56,491 nt of DNA from Alphaproteobacteria bacterium (GTDB lineage Bacteria > Pseudomonadota > Alphaproteobacteria > Sphingomonadales > Sphingomonadaceae). Below, piece after piece: positions 9,785-20,708 of this stretch. Made by a program: the position numbers and the translations under genes. Where the stretch lies: positions 1-56,491 of the forward strand of contig QBLU01000017.1 of the NCBI GenBank assembly GCA_003241875.1, written 5' to 3'. Position 1 is the first letter of the stretch, and the number at the start of each line of letters is the position of its first letter. The notes under the pieces are model-generated. The model saw nothing but the letters and a program-made list of their open reading frames with translations. It had not been told where the DNA came from and ran no database searches.

Positions 9785-12610
9785 TTATCCTGCATTCTGC
9801 TTAGATTTCAGCCCGCCGCGGATGGCGGCAGTGACTTCGGCGCGGCTGGCGCCCAGCGCTTCGGCGACCAGCTTGGCCTGTTCGGCATTGTGGCGCCGCA
9901 TCAGGCCCGTCGCGGTCGCCGCGGCGGCGGCACGGCCGGCATAGATCGGCCGGCGATCGAGCGCCGCCTCGATCAGCGGTGCGACGAACGTCCAGGCGCC
10001 GGCGTTCTTCGGCTCTTCCTGCGCCCAGACGACGTCTTCCAGATTGGGGAAGCGCGCCACATAATCGCAGATGACATCGGCCGGGAACGGATAAAGCTGC
10101 TCGACACGGAGCAGATAGACGTCGTCCCGCTCGGTCTTTTCGCGCGCCTCGAGGAGATCGTAATAGACCTTGCCGCTGCACAGCACGAGGCGCTGCACCT
10201 TTTCCGGCGTGCACGGCGCCAGGTCGTCGAGGCAGCGATGGAAGCTGGTGCCCGCATCCATGTCGGCGATCGTCGACACCGCCCGCTTGTGGCGCAGCAA
10301 CGACTTCGGCGTGAAGATGATCAGCGGCTTGCGGAAATCGCGCAGCAGCTGGCGGCGCAGCAGGTGGAAATAGTTCGACGGCGTCGTCGCATTGGCAACC
10401 TGCAGGTTGTCCTCGGCGCACAGCTGCAGGAACCGCTCCATGCGCGCCGAGCTATGCTCGGGCCCCTGTCCCTCGTAACCGTGCGGCAGCAGCATGACGA
10501 GGCCGTTGGCGCGCAGCCACTTGATCTCGCCCGACGCGATGAACTGGTCGATGATGGTCTGGGCGCCGTTGACGAAATCGCCGAACTGCCCTTCCCACAA
10601 CACCAGTGTGCGCGGGTCGGCGAGCGCATAGCCATATTCGAAGCCGAGCACGCCGAACTCGCTCAATGGGCTGTCGAGCACCTCGAACTGCGGGCTGATC
10701 GCCTTCAGCGGCGTATAGCGGCTGCCGTCGAGCTGGTCGGTCCACACGGCATGGCGCTGGCTGAAGGTGCCGCGGCCCGAATCCTGCCCCGACAGGCGCA
10801 CGGCGTTGCCATCGTGCAGCAGCGACCCGAAGGCCAGCGCCTCGGCAGTTGCCCAGTCGATGTTGGCGCCGGACTTCAGCGTCTCGGCCTTGGCGTCCAG
10901 AATGCGCGCCAACGTCTTGTGAATGTTGAACGACGGCGGCACCGTCGTCAGGGTCTCGCCGATGGCGCGCAGGTCTGCGGCGGGCACACCGGTCATCGCT
11001 GCCCGGCGCGCGCCGATCTCGTCCTTGGGCTTGCCAAGACCCGACCAGCGGCCCTCGAACCAGTCCGCCTTGTTGGCCTTGAAGCCGGCAGCGGCGTCGA
11101 AATCGGCCTCCAGGGCAGCGGTATAGCCGTCGATGGCAGCCTGCAGGAACGCGTCGTCGATGACGCCCTCGCGCCGCAGACGGGTGGCGTAAAGCTCGCT
11201 GACCGGCGGATGCTTGGCGATCGCGGCGTACATCAGTGGCTGGGTGAAGCTCGGCTCGTCGCTCTCGTTGTGGCCGAAGCGGCGATAGCACCACATGTCG
11301 ATGACGACGTCGCGCTTGAACGCCTGGCGGAACTCGGTGGCGACCTTGGTGGCAAAGGTCACCGCCTCCGGATCGTCGCCGTTGACGTGGAAGATCGGCG
11401 CCTGGACGATCTTGCCGACGTCCGACGGATAGGGCGACGACCGCGCAAACTGCGGGCTGGTGGTGAAGCCGACCTGGTTGTTGACGATGAAATGGATGGT
11501 GCCGCCGGTGTTGTAGCCGGTCAGCCCCGAAAAGCCGAAGCATTCGGCAACGATGCCCTGCCCCGCGAACGCCGCATCGCCGTGCAGCAGCACCGGCATG
11601 GCATGGGTGTGCTCTTCATCGCCGGCCATGGTCTGGATGGCGCGCACCTTGCCGAGCACGACGGGATCGACCGCCTCGAGATGCGACGGGTTGGGGGCCA
11701 GCGACAGATGCACCTTGTTGCCATCGAATTCGCGATCGGTACTGGCACCGAGGTGGTATTTCACATCGCCCGAACCGCCGACATCATCGGGGTTGGCCGA
11801 TCCGCCGCCGAATTCGTGGAAAATGATGCGGAACGGCTTCTGCATCACGTTGCCGAGCATGTTGAGCCGCCCGCGGTGCGGCATGCCGAAGACGATCTCG
11901 GTGATGCCGAGCTGGCCACCGATCTTGATGATCGATTCCATCGCCGGGATCATCGCCTCGCCGCCGTCGAGGCCAAAGCGCTTGGTGCCGACATATTTGC
12001 GGCCGAGGAAACGCTCGAACTGCTCGGCCTCGACCAGTTTGTTGAGGATCGCTTTCTTGCCGAGCGCGGTGAACTGGATTTCCTTGTCGCGGCCCTCGAT
12101 CTTGTCCTGAAGGAAACGCCGTTCCTCGACGTCGTTGATGTGCATGTATTCGAGGCCGACATTGCCGCAATAGTTGCGGCGCAGGATGTCGACAAGCTCG
12201 CGGATCGTCGCCGTCTGCAGGCCGAGCGCGCCGCCGATGTGCACCGGGCGGTCGAGGTCGCTATCCTTGAAGCCATGATATTCGGGCGTCAGATCGGCCG
12301 GCAGCTCGCGCTTCATCAGGCCGAGCGGATCGAGATTGGCGGCAAGGTGCCCGCGCACGCGATAGGTGCGGATCAGCATCAGCGCCGAGATCGAATCCTG
12401 GGCGGCGCGGGCGATCGCGTCGCTGTCGGCGCCGTTGGCCGCCGCGACCTGCATCGCCTTGGCGGCAACCTTGGCCGGCGCCGTCACGATCATGTCGGAC
12501 GCATCGAGCGCGCGGGTCAGCTCGTCGGTGGCGACCGGTGGCCAGTCGCTGCGCGCCCAAGACGGCCCGGCACTATCCTCGGCCGATGGCAGCAACGCTT
12601 CATATTCCAT
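9785..12610 (-). CDS. sucA: 2-oxoglutarate dehydrogenase E1
   Basis: The thiamine-diphosphate decarboxylating component of the 2-oxoglutarate dehydrogenase complex. It has 941 aa, the normal length. The E1 hallmarks are visible: the short N-terminal E2-binding segment, RGRLNMLGN, the ThDP/Mg region GDAAFAGQG, and [17 protein letters not shown]. The ATG at 12610 is chosen; a GTG one codon upstream is also open. First of a tight sucA-sucB-lpdA set, with gaps of 4 and 12 bases. Confidence 0.97.
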   Translation of the reverse strand: MEYEALLPSAEDSAGPSWARSDWPPVATDELTRALDASDMIVTAPAKVAAKAMQVAAANGADSDAIARAAQDSISALMLIRTYRVRGHLAANLDPLGLMKRELPADLTPEYHGFKDSDLDRPVHIGGALGLQTATIRELVDILRRNYCGNVGLEYMHINDVEERRFLQDKIEGRDKEIQFTALGKKAILNKLVEAEQFERFLGRKYVGTKRFGLDGGEAMIPAMESIIKIGGQLGITEIVFGMPHRGRLNMLGNVMQKPFRIIFHEFGGGSANPDDVGGSGDVKYHLGASTDREFDGNKVHLSLAPNPSHLEAVDPVVLGKVRAIQTMAGDEEHTHAMPVLLHGDAAFAGQGIVAECFGFSGLTGYNTGGTIHFIVNNQVGFTTSPQFARSSPYPSDVGKIVQAPIFHVNGDDPEAVTFATKVATEFRQAFKRDVVIDMWCYRRFGHNESDEPSFTQPLMYAAIAKHPPVSELYATRLRREGVIDDAFLQAAIDGYTAALEADFDAAAGFKANKADWFEGRWSGLGKPKDEIGARRAAMTGVPAADLRAIGETLTTVPPSFNIHKTLARILDAKAETLKSGANIDWATAEALAFGSLLHDGNAVRLSGQDSGRGTFSQRHAVWTDQLDGSRYTPLKAISPQFEVLDSPLSEFGVLGFEYGYALADPRTLVLWEGQFGDFVNGAQTIIDQFIASGEIKWLRANGLVMLLPHGYEGQGPEHSSARMERFLQLCAEDNLQVANATTPSNYFHLLRRQLLRDFRKPLIIFTPKSLLRHKRAVSTIADMDAGTSFHRCLDDLAPCTPEKVQRLVLCSGKVYYDLLEAREKTERDDVYLLRVEQLYPFPADVICDYVARFPNLEDVVWAQEEPKNAGAWTFVAPLIEAALDRRPIYAGRAAAAATATGLMRRHNAEQAKLVAEALGASRAEVTAAIRGGLKSKQNAG

Positions 12611-12727
12611 CACGCAAGTCCTTGCATCGTAGCGGGCTGATAGCCCCCGTGGCCCGGCGTGTCACCGACGATTAACGCATGGCAGACATGTTTTACGGCC
12701 GCATTGGCCACCCGTGTCGGCAATCCA

Positions 12728-13129
12728 TCAGCCTTCGCGGAAATTCAGCTCCAGCAACACGCCATTGGGTTCGGTAACGAACACCTGCTTCAACCCGATT
12801 TCGCCTATATGGCGATGCCGCGCCGGGATGCCAAGCCGCTCAAGCCGTTCCAGCATCGCCGCATGGCCGGTGCATTCGAACGCCACATGGTGCAGCGCGC
12901 CGGTATCGGACCGCAGCGGCCGCTCGGCATCCTCGGCAAAGGTCACGCCAGGCCGGGTTATATGCACCAGCGGGCGATCCCGGGCGTCGTACATCCAGGT
13001 CACCCGCGCCATGTCGCCGCCCGGGACCACGGGCCCGGCGCGCAATTCCAGCACGTCAGACAGGAATTTTGCGGTTTCGGCGACCGCGGTCGTCTGGATA
13101 TTGACGTGATCGAGCGACTTGACGGTCAT
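12728..13129 (-). CDS. VOC-superfamily (glyoxalase/dioxygenase fold) protein
   Basis: A 133-aa single VOC module starting SLDHVNIQTT and ending with EPNGVLLELNF, where the metal-binding His and Glu of the fold sit. A further histidine pair lies at ALHHVAFE. Related proteins isomerise, epimerise or ring-cleave small molecules. The ATG at 13129 is preceded by GGGAGCGTGAAG; a GTG two codons upstream is possible. It sits between the CxCC protein and sucA on the same strand, but its substrate is not deducible. Confidence 0.8.
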   Translation of the reverse strand: MTVKSLDHVNIQTTAVAETAKFLSDVLELRAGPVVPGGDMARVTWMYDARDRPLVHITRPGVTFAEDAERPLRSDTGALHHVAFECTGHAAMLERLERLGIPARHRHIGEIGLKQVFVTEPNGVLLELNFREG

Positions 13130-13156
13130 CTTCACGCTCCCGTTTTCAGGCCCGCT

Positions 13157-13582
13157 TCAGGCAGAGGTCAGTCCGGCAACGCGCGCATCCCGCACCCGGA
13201 TCTGCTCGACATACCGAAAAACGCGATGGTGCAACGGCCGGTTGATGACTTCGTACCGGCGGAGCACCTTGGCCGCCAGCGGCGCGGCGTCGATCGGCGA
13301 GCGCGCCGCATCGATGACCATCACCTGCACGGCACCATCGGCCAGGCGGCACTCCACCGCGGCATAGGCGCGATCGTCGCGATCGGTGCCGTCGCCCCAG
13401 GGGCCGAACACCAGCCCGATGGCGACGGCATGGCTGCCGGCGGTCCCCGGCGCCCATTGCACGACATAGGCCGTGGTGCCCTCGTCATCGATCAGATTGC
13501 CCCACACCCGCCGCGAGGGCACCCCGCAGCAGGTACAGGCAGGCAGTTCCGCCTGCCCGGTCAATTCGATCGTGCCGGGCAT
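13157..13582 (-). CDS. unrecognised CxCC protein translationally coupled to sucD
   Basis: A 141-aa protein I do not recognise. Cys16, Cys18 and Cys19 form an N-terminal CTCC that could bind metal or be redox-active, followed by a predicted beta-rich middle (AYVVQW, GLVFGPWGDG, DDRAYAAVECRL) and a basic C-terminal third. There is no signal peptide or membrane segment. Its ATG overlaps the sucD stop as TGATG, so its translation is tied to succinyl-CoA ligase, and the VOC gene starts 27 bases after it. The linkage suggests a role near succinyl-CoA metabolism, but that is inference only. Confidence 0.75.
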   Translation of the reverse strand: MPGTIELTGQAELPACTCCGVPSRRVWGNLIDDEGTTAYVVQWAPGTAGSHAVAIGLVFGPWGDGTDRDDRAYAAVECRLADGAVQVMVIDAARSPIDAAPLAAKVLRRYEVINRPLHHRVFRYVEQIRVRDARVAGLTSA

Positions 13583-14466
13583 CAGCCCTTCAGCACTTCC
13601 GCCAGCGTGATGCCGAGCAGCGACGGCGACGGCGACACGCGGATGCCGGCGGCTTCCATCGCCGCCATCTTCGATGCCGCATCGCCCTTGCCGCCCGAAA
13701 CGATGGCGCCGGCATGGCCCATGCGGCGACCGGGAGGTGCCGTGGTACCGGCGATGAAACCGACCATCGGCTTCTTGCGGCCGCGGCGCGCCTCGTCCTG
13801 GATGAACTGCGCCGCTTCCTCTTCGGCGCTGCCGCCGATCTCGCCGATCATGATGATCGACTGGGTGGCGTCATCGGCGAGGAACAACTCCAGCATGTCG
13901 ATGAAGTTGGTGCCGTTGACCGGATCGCCGCCGATGCCGACCGCGGTGGTCTGGCCCAGACCGACGGCGGTGGTCTGGTGGACCGCTTCATAGGTCAGCG
14001 TGCCCGAACGCGAGACGACGCCAACCGAGCCCTTCATGAAGATATTGCCCGGCATGATGCCGATCTTGCATTCACCCGGCGTCAGCACGCCGGGGCAGTT
14101 CGGCCCGATCAGCCGCGACCTGGACCCCGACAGCGAGCGCTTGACGCGCACCATGTCGAGCACCGGAATGCCTTCGGTGATGCAGATGATCAGCGGCACT
14201 TCGGCGTCGATCGCCTCGCAGATGGCATCGGCGGCGCCGGGCGGCGGCACATAGACGACGCTGGCATCGCAATGGGTTGCGGCGCGGGCTTCATGCACGG
14301 TGTTGAACACCGGCAGGCCGAGATGGGTCTGGCCGCCCTTGCCCGGCGCGGTACCACCGACGACCTGCGTGCCATAGGCAATCGCCGCCTCGGTATGGAA
14401 CGTCCCCTGCTTGCCGGTGAAGCCCTGGGTGATGACGCGGGTGGATTTGTTGACGAGAATGGACAT
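13582..14466 (-). CDS. sucD: succinyl-CoA ligase alpha subunit
   Basis: With SucC, interconverts succinyl-CoA and succinate with nucleotide phosphorylation. The 294-aa protein has the CoA-binding Rossmann domain ([10 protein letters not shown]), the GPNCPG segment, and the phosphorylated histidine at about residue 251 in [13 protein letters not shown]. Its start overlaps the sucC stop as TGATG. Confidence 0.97.
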   Translation of the reverse strand: MSILVNKSTRVITQGFTGKQGTFHTEAAIAYGTQVVGGTAPGKGGQTHLGLPVFNTVHEARAATHCDASVVYVPPPGAADAICEAIDAEVPLIICITEGIPVLDMVRVKRSLSGSRSRLIGPNCPGVLTPGECKIGIMPGNIFMKGSVGVVSRSGTLTYEAVHQTTAVGLGQTTAVGIGGDPVNGTNFIDMLELFLADDATQSIIMIGEIGGSAEEEAAQFIQDEARRGRKKPMVGFIAGTTAPPGRRMGHAGAIVSGGKGDAASKMAAMEAAGIRVSPSPSLLGITLAEVLKG

Positions 14467-15665
14467 CAGGCAGCCTTCTTCACTTCGGCGACGATCTTTG
14501 CCGCCGCATCGCCAAGGTTGTCGCCGGAGATGATCGGCAGGCCGCTCTCGGCGAGTATCTTCTTGCCGAGCTCGACATTGGTACCCTCCAGCCGGACGAC
14601 CAGCGGCACGCTCAAATTCACTTCCTTCGCCGCGGCGATGATGCCCTCCGCGATGATGTCGCAGCGCATGATGCCGCCGAAGATGTTGACCAGGATGCCC
14701 TTTACCGCCGGGTCCTTGAGGATCAGCTTGAAGGCGTTGGTCACCTTTTCCTTGTCGGCGCCGCCGCCGACATCGAGGAAGTTGGCCGGCTCGGCGCCGT
14801 TGAGCTTGATGATGTCCATCGTCGCCATGGCCAAACCAGCACCATTGACGAGGCAGCCGATGGTGCCGTCGAGCTTGATGAAGGCGAGGTCGTACTTCGA
14901 CGCCTCGACCTCGGCCGGGTCTTCTTCGGTCAGGTCGCGCAGTGCCAGCAGATCGGGGTGGCGATAGAGCGCGTTGGGATCGAAGCCGACCTTGGCATCG
15001 AGCACCATCAGCTTGCCGTCTTCGGTGACGGCCAGCGGGTTGATCTCGATCTGCGAGGCATCGGTGCCGACAAAGGCATCATAGAGCTTGGCGACGACAT
15101 TCTCGGCCTGCTTGGCGAGATCACCGCTGAGGCCCAGCGCCGCGGCAACGGCCCGGCCATGATGCGGCATGACGCCGGTCGCGGGGTCGATGGTCAGCGT
15201 CTGGATCTTTTCCGGCGTGTCGTGCGCAACGCTTTCGATGTCCATGCCGCCCTCGGTCGACACCACCAGTGAGATGCGCCCGGTGGCCCGATCGACGAGC
15301 AGCGCCAGGTAGAATTCCTTGGCGATATCGACGCCGTCGGTGATGTAGAGGCGATTGACCTGCTTGCCGTGCGGCCCGGTCTGGATGGTGACCAGCGTGT
15401 TGCCGAGCATGTCGGTCGCGGCGGCGCGGACATCATCCGCAGAGCGCGCGAGGCGGACGCCACCCTTGGCCTCCGGCGGCAGCTCGACGAACTTCCCCTT
15501 GCCGCGCCCGCCGGCATGGATCTGCGCCTTCACGATCCACAACGGTCCCGGCAGCTTGCCCGCCGCCGCGACAGCCTCGTCGACCGTCAGCGCGGCAAAG
15601 CCCGCCGGCACCGGCACGCCGAACTTGGCGAGGACTTCCTTGGCCTGATATTCATGGATGTTCAT
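14466..15665 (-). CDS. sucC: succinyl-CoA ligase beta subunit
   Basis: The ATP-grasp, nucleotide-binding subunit of succinyl-CoA synthetase, 399 aa as expected. It starts [16 protein letters not shown], has [13 protein letters not shown] for nucleotide binding, IEINPLAV for metal binding and [11 protein letters not shown] at the subunit interface. The ATG at 15665 is the conserved start, with AAAGGCGAGCG upstream. A palindromic repeat lies in the 106-base gap to mdh. Confidence 0.97.
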   Translation of the reverse strand: MNIHEYQAKEVLAKFGVPVPAGFAALTVDEAVAAAGKLPGPLWIVKAQIHAGGRGKGKFVELPPEAKGGVRLARSADDVRAAATDMLGNTLVTIQTGPHGKQVNRLYITDGVDIAKEFYLALLVDRATGRISLVVSTEGGMDIESVAHDTPEKIQTLTIDPATGVMPHHGRAVAAALGLSGDLAKQAENVVAKLYDAFVGTDASQIEINPLAVTEDGKLMVLDAKVGFDPNALYRHPDLLALRDLTEEDPAEVEASKYDLAFIKLDGTIGCLVNGAGLAMATMDIIKLNGAEPANFLDVGGGADKEKVTNAFKLILKDPAVKGILVNIFGGIMRCDIIAEGIIAAAKEVNLSVPLVVRLEGTNVELGKKILAESGLPIISGDNLGDAAAKIVAEVKKAA

Positions 15666-15690
15666 AGACGCTCGCCTTTCCGGGAGGATC

Positions 15691-15761
15691 GTCACCCTCG
15701 CGAAGGCGGGGGTCCATCACCCGAACGGCGAGCGATGGATCCCCGCCTGCGCGGGGATGAC
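15691..15761. repeat. inverted-repeat element in the mdh-sucC gap
   Basis: Two imperfect inverted arms of about 27 bases (15691-15717 and 15735-15761) can be read as GTCAYCCYCGCG on either strand. A relative with the same arm theme lies at 19939-20042. It resembles the dispersed REP-like elements of alphaproteobacterial genomes and could form a hairpin in the mdh-suc transcript. Confidence 0.8.
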
Positions 15762-15771
15762 GGAAATGGGT

Positions 15772-16761
<990 letters not shown>

Positions 16762-16832
16762 TCAAAGACCGGGTCCGGATAGTCCCGATGATGGTGCGGC
16801 GCAACCGATTGGCGGCACCCCGGACGAAAGTC

Positions 16833-17954
16833 TCAGGCCCCGCTCTCGCCGTGCCCGAGCGCCATATAGTCTGCAGACTGCATTTCCATCAGCCGCGAAA
16901 CCGTGCGTTCGAACTCGAACACGCCGTCGCCGGCGGGGTACAGCCCCTGCGGCGCCGCATCGGCGGCGGCGATCAGCTTGACCTTGTGCTCGTACAGCGC
17001 ATCGATCAGCGCGACGAAGCGCGCCGCCTCGTTGCGGTTTTCGGGCCCCATCACCGGGATGCCGACCAGGAACACCGTGTGGAAATGCCGGGCGATGGCG
17101 AGATAATCGGCGCTGCCCAGCGGTTGCCGGCACAGCCGCGCGAAGGAGAACACCGCCACCCCCTTCAGCGATTTCGGCACATGCAGCGTGCGCCCGCTCG
17201 GCACCGCCAGCGTCTCCGTCGGCACCCTGGCGCGATCCTCCACCGGGTAATCGGTCATCCGGAAGAAGGTTTCGGACATCGCCGCCGTCGCCGCCGGGCC
17301 ATTGGGCACGTGCCAGGTCGCCGCGCCGCCGAGCCGCTCCAGCCGGTAATCGGTCGGGCCATCCAATGTGACGACATCGCATTTCTGCTCGATCAGCGCG
17401 ATGAACGGCGTGAACAATTGCCGGTTGAGGCCATCCTTGTAGAGGTCGACGGGCGCCCGGTTGCTCGTCGACACCACCGTCACGCCATGTTCGAACAGGC
17501 TCGCGAACAGCCGCGACAGGATGGCGGCGTCGGCGATGTCCTTGACCTGCATCTCGTCGAACGCCAGTAGCCGCGCCCGCCCCGCCACCCAGGCCGCCAC
17601 GCGCGGGATGGGGTCCTCCCCCGATGCCTCCCGCGCCGCATGTATGGCGGCGTGGATCTCGAGCATGAATTCGTTGAAGTGCACCCGCCGCTTGGGGTTG
17701 ACCTCTACATGGCCGAAGAACAGGTCCATGATCATCGACTTGCCGCGCCCGACGCCGCCCCAGATGTACAGGCCGCGCGGCGGCTCCGGCGACGCCGCCC
17801 CGCGCAGGCGAGCGAACAACCCGGGCCGCTCGACCGGCGCTTCCAGTGTCTCCGCCAGCGCCTGCAGCCGGTCGGCGACCGCTGCCTGCGCCGCGTCGGG
17901 CCGCAATTCGCCGGCCGCGACCAGCGTGTCATAGGCCGCGCGTACCGTTGCCAT
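16833..17954 (-). CDS. zapE: AFG1-like ATPase ZapE
   Basis: A 373-aa ATPase of the AFG1/ZapE family, which in enterobacteria associates with the Z-ring during division stress and elsewhere with quality control of respiratory proteins. Walker A is GGVGRGKSM near residue 67, Walker B is LLAFDEMQV, followed by the sensor region STSNRAP. The ATG at 17954 overlaps the stop of the upstream thioesterase as TGATG. zapE beside mdh is a common arrangement in alphaproteobacteria (from memory). Confidence 0.92.
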   Translation of the reverse strand: MATVRAAYDTLVAAGELRPDAAQAAVADRLQALAETLEAPVERPGLFARLRGAASPEPPRGLYIWGGVGRGKSMIMDLFFGHVEVNPKRRVHFNEFMLEIHAAIHAAREASGEDPIPRVAAWVAGRARLLAFDEMQVKDIADAAILSRLFASLFEHGVTVVSTSNRAPVDLYKDGLNRQLFTPFIALIEQKCDVVTLDGPTDYRLERLGGAATWHVPNGPAATAAMSETFFRMTDYPVEDRARVPTETLAVPSGRTLHVPKSLKGVAVFSFARLCRQPLGSADYLAIARHFHTVFLVGIPVMGPENRNEAARFVALIDALYEHKVKLIAAADAAPQGLYPAGDGVFEFERTVSRLMEMQSADYMALGHGESGA

Positions 17955-18439
17955 CAGTCGACTTGCGACGACGCCGGCCGCGCCGCGATACCATCCGCCG
18001 TCGGGCGCGGTGGCCGCGGGATCTTGCGCATCGTGCCCGTGAACGAGGCGACGTTGACGCCGTCCTGCTTCACCAGCCCGCGCACGAACAGCATCTTGCC
18101 GGTTTCCTTCAATATCTCGCCTGACGCCTCGATCGGCTTGCCGACAATGCCCGCCGACAGGAAATCGGTGGCACAGCTCAAGGTCACCGCGGCGCTGTTC
18201 TCGAGCTGGCGGTAGATGAAGGCGAACATCGCCATGTCGATGAACGACATGATGAAACCGCCATGGATATAGCCGAGGCCGTTGGAATGCTTGCGGTCGG
18301 TCTCCATCCGGCATTCGACGCCATGGTCGGTGGCGCGGAAATAGAAATCGCCGAGCAGCGAGGCAAAGCGCCCGTCGGGGTCGCGCCGCCACCGTGTCCA
18401 GCCCGCCAGGTCGCCCGAAGTGATATGTTCGCGTGTCAT
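17954..18439 (-). CDS. PaaI-type hotdog-fold thioesterase
   Basis: A 161-aa single hotdog domain. The segment NGLGYIHGGFIMSFIDMAMF carries the HGG turn and the long central helix typical of PaaI/YbgC-like acyl-CoA thioesterases, and the second half has the SATVTL-like strand (VTLSCATDFLS). Its substrate is unknown. It is translationally coupled to zapE and divergent from the enoyl-CoA hydratase gene 62 bases away. Confidence 0.85.
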   Translation of the reverse strand: MTREHITSGDLAGWTRWRRDPDGRFASLLGDFYFRATDHGVECRMETDRKHSNGLGYIHGGFIMSFIDMAMFAFIYRQLENSAAVTLSCATDFLSAGIVGKPIEASGEILKETGKMLFVRGLVKQDGVNVASFTGTMRKIPRPPRPTADGIAARPASSQVD

Positions 18440-18501
18440 GACGGCTTGGCTAGCGCCCGGCCTCGTCCGCGTCCAGTATGGTGCGTCGCGGGAGGGTTTC
18501 G

Positions 18502-19266
18502 ATGAGTGTTATCGTTGCACGGGATGGACCGGTCGTCACCGTCACCATCGATCGGCCGCAGGTGCGCAACGCCGTAGACCCGGTGACGGCGCTGGCGCTG
18601 CGCACCGCCTTTGCCGATTTCGACGCCGACGATACGCTGTCGGTGGCGATTCTGACCGGCAGCAACGGCAGTTTCTGCGCCGGTTTCGACCTGAAAGCCG
18701 TCGGCACCGCCAATGCGCGCTATGATCCCGACGGTCCCGGCCCGATGGGGCCGACCCGGATGCAGATGTCGAAGCCGGTGATCGCCGCGATCGAGGGCCA
18801 TGCCGTCGCCGGCGGGCTGGAGCTCGCGCTGTGGTGCGACATGCGGGTAGCCGGCGACACCGCGACCTTCGGCGTGTTCTGCCGCCGCTGGGGCGTGCCG
18901 CTGATCGACGGCGGCACCGTCCGCCTGCCCCGCATCATCGGCCAGGGCCGCGCCATGGACATGATCCTGACCGGCCGCCCGGTCGCCGCCGCCGAGGCGC
19001 TGGCCTGGGGCCTTGCCGACCGTGTCGTGCCGGCCGGCACCGCGCTGGCGACGGCGCAGGCGCTCGCCGCCGATATCGCCCGCTTCCCGCAGATCTGCCT
19101 GCGCGCCGACCGTACCTCGGCACTGGCGCAATGGGACATGGCGCTGACCGATGCGCTCTATGCCGAGGCGCACGGCGGGCTGGCGCCGTTGCGCGCCGAG
19201 GCCGTTGCCGGCGCCGCCCGCTTCAGCGCCGGCGCCGGGCGCAGCGGCAGCTTCGACAAGGGCTGA
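18502..19266 (+). CDS. enoyl-CoA hydratase/isomerase (crotonase) family protein
   Basis: A 254-aa crotonase. It has RPQVRNAVD at the start, the first oxyanion-hole strand GSFCAGFDLKAVG, the second oxyanion-hole helix EGHAVAGGLELAL, and the downstream PLIDGGTVRLPR turn. The position usually holding a catalytic Glu in hydratases reads FCRRWGVPLIDGG, which fits the crotonase groups with varied chemistry, so the exact reaction is uncertain. The ATG at 18502 follows GGGAGGG. An O-methyltransferase gene follows by four bases. Confidence 0.88.
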   Translation: MSVIVARDGPVVTVTIDRPQVRNAVDPVTALALRTAFADFDADDTLSVAILTGSNGSFCAGFDLKAVGTANARYDPDGPGPMGPTRMQMSKPVIAAIEGHAVAGGLELALWCDMRVAGDTATFGVFCRRWGVPLIDGGTVRLPRIIGQGRAMDMILTGRPVAAAEALAWGLADRVVPAGTALATAQALAADIARFPQICLRADRTSALAQWDMALTDALYAEAHGGLAPLRAEAVAGAARFSAGAGRSGSFDKG

Positions 19267-19270
19267 CGCA

Positions 19271-19909
19271 ATGGATTTCGCCGCCGTCGACGATTTCCTG
19301 CTGTCGCATCTGGGCGGCGACGATGCCGTACTGAAGGCGGCACTGGCCCGCGCCGATGCCGCCGGCCTGCCAGCGATCGCCGTATCGGCACCCCAGGGCA
19401 AGTTCCTCTACTTGCTGGCACGGCTGGTCGGCGCACGCCGCATCCTGGAGATCGGAACGCTCGCCGGCTATTCGACGATCTGGCTGGCATATGGGCTCGC
19501 CGATGGCGGCCATCTCGACACCATCGAGATCGACGCCGGCCATGCCGCGGTTGCCACCGCCAACTTGGCCAACGCGCGCCTCACCGACCGCATTACGCTT
19601 CACCACGGCGCTGCCCTCGACGTGCTGCCGACGCTCGCCGGCCCCTATGACCTGGTGTTCATCGACGCCGACAAGCAGAACAACACCGCCTATTTCGACT
19701 GGGCTGTGCGGCTGGGGCGGCCGGGCACGCTGATCATCGTCGACAATGTCGTGCGCGGCGGCGACATCCTCGCGCCGATGGATGAAAAGGCGCTCGGCAC
19801 GGTGGCGCTGTTCGAGGCGCTGAAGGATGACGCGCGCATCGAGGCGACGGCGCTACAACTCGCCGGCGCCAAGGGCTGGGACGGGATAGTGCTGGCGCGG
19901 GTCCGGTGA
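19271..19909 (+). CDS. class I SAM-dependent O-methyltransferase
   Basis: A 212-aa methyltransferase of the O-methyltransferase family 3 type (caffeoyl-CoA/catechol OMT-like). The SAM loop is LEIGTLAGYST (about 60-70), and FIDADKQNN with the metal-binding Asp follows, then a second metal region IVDNVVRGG. The ATG at 19271 fits directly after the crotonase stop. The real acceptor is unknown. The two genes probably form a short operon that ends at the repeat at 19939. Confidence 0.88.
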   Translation: MDFAAVDDFLLSHLGGDDAVLKAALARADAAGLPAIAVSAPQGKFLYLLARLVGARRILEIGTLAGYSTIWLAYGLADGGHLDTIEIDAGHAAVATANLANARLTDRITLHHGAALDVLPTLAGPYDLVFIDADKQNNTAYFDWAVRLGRPGTLIIVDNVVRGGDILAPMDEKALGTVALFEALKDDARIEATALQLAGAKGWDGIVLARVR

Positions 19910-19938
19910 CAGGTGAAGCGAGCGCGAAGTAATGAACT

Positions 19939-20042
19939 GTCATCCCGGCGCAGGCGGGGACCCATGGCACACAAGTTTGGGCACAGGGGTACGTCCGCAG
20001 CCGAGTTTGTGGTTCATCGGTCCCGGCCTGCGCCGGGATGAC
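19939..20042. repeat. inverted-repeat element between convergent genes
   Basis: The ends are inverted copies of GTCATCCCGGCGCAGGC (19939 onward and ending at 20042) around a spacer of about 55 bases, the same theme as 15691-15761. It fills the gap between the plus-strand methyltransferase and the minus-strand PEP-CTERM-type gene, where it could terminate both. Confidence 0.8.
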
Positions 20043-20047
20043 AAGCC

Positions 20048-20641
20048 TCAGCGTGCCCGCGCCGACCCCGAGTGCACAACCACCGACCGTCGCCGGCGCA
20101 TCGCCGCGCCTACGACGCCAAAGCCCGCGATCAACATCGCCCAGCTTGCCGGCTCTGGCACCGTACCGCTGGCGAGCAGCACGACCTCGCCGGCCGTCCC
20201 GTCCAAATAATCGAGAAAAATATCAGGGTCATGATAAGTCATGCCACATACACCGGACTTGCCTGGCAAGGGCGGAACGCGATCACATTTGAAGTAACTG
20301 CGAGGCACATAAACCGAGAACCGGGCAACATTGTCTACGAAGGTCACATATCTGAGCCCGCTCACATAGCGCGGCTCGTCGATTGGCGCGACGCAGGCAG
20401 CCGGATTGCATCCGTCGGCATAATAATAATCGAAGACGTCATAGCCGCCATATTCGTTCAAAAGCGCAATATCGAGGTTGCCATAGATCGACAGGTACAG
20501 ACCACTGACATCGGGGGAAAAGCTGACCTGGTATCGCTGCCACTGGCCGCTGCCGGGCCCCTTTATGTACACAGCCTTCGCCGGCGCCGCCGACATCGCC
20601 AGCGCCAAAACGCCCAAAACCGCGCCAAAGAACCTGCCCAT
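20048..20641 (-). CDS. PEPxxWA-CTERM sorting-domain exported protein
   Basis: A 197-aa exported protein. Residues 1-23 form a signal peptide ending in APAKA. The mature part is Tyr/Asp-rich with two cysteine pairs and no recognised domain. The C-terminus has VPEPASWAMLIAGFGVVGAA followed by RRRR, a classic PEP-CTERM signal of the WA subtype, expected to be processed by an exosortase encoded elsewhere. Such proteins often go with exopolysaccharide or biofilm matrix. GCGGAGG precedes the ATG, and a TATACT -10 lies just upstream. Confidence 0.88.
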   Translation of the reverse strand: MGRFFGAVLGVLALAMSAAPAKAVYIKGPGSGQWQRYQVSFSPDVSGLYLSIYGNLDIALLNEYGGYDVFDYYYADGCNPAACVAPIDEPRYVSGLRYVTFVDNVARFSVYVPRSYFKCDRVPPLPGKSGVCGMTYHDPDIFLDYLDGTAGEVVLLASGTVPEPASWAMLIAGFGVVGAAMRRRRSVVVHSGSARAR

Positions 20642-20673
20642 GGGAACCTCCGCCGCTGTCCCCCGACAACGGC

Positions 20674-20702
20674 AGTATATCAGGTCGCGCGCACGCCCGA
20701 AA
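20674..20702 (-). promoter_or_regulatory. putative promoter of the PEP-CTERM-type gene
   Basis: Read on the minus strand, TATACT (20679-20674) is a strong -10 match in otherwise GC-rich DNA, about 33 bases before the ATG. At 17-base spacing the -35 position reads TTTCGG (20702-20697), which is weak. The -10 element is what supports the call. Confidence 0.4.
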
Positions 20703-20708
20703 GCGGCG

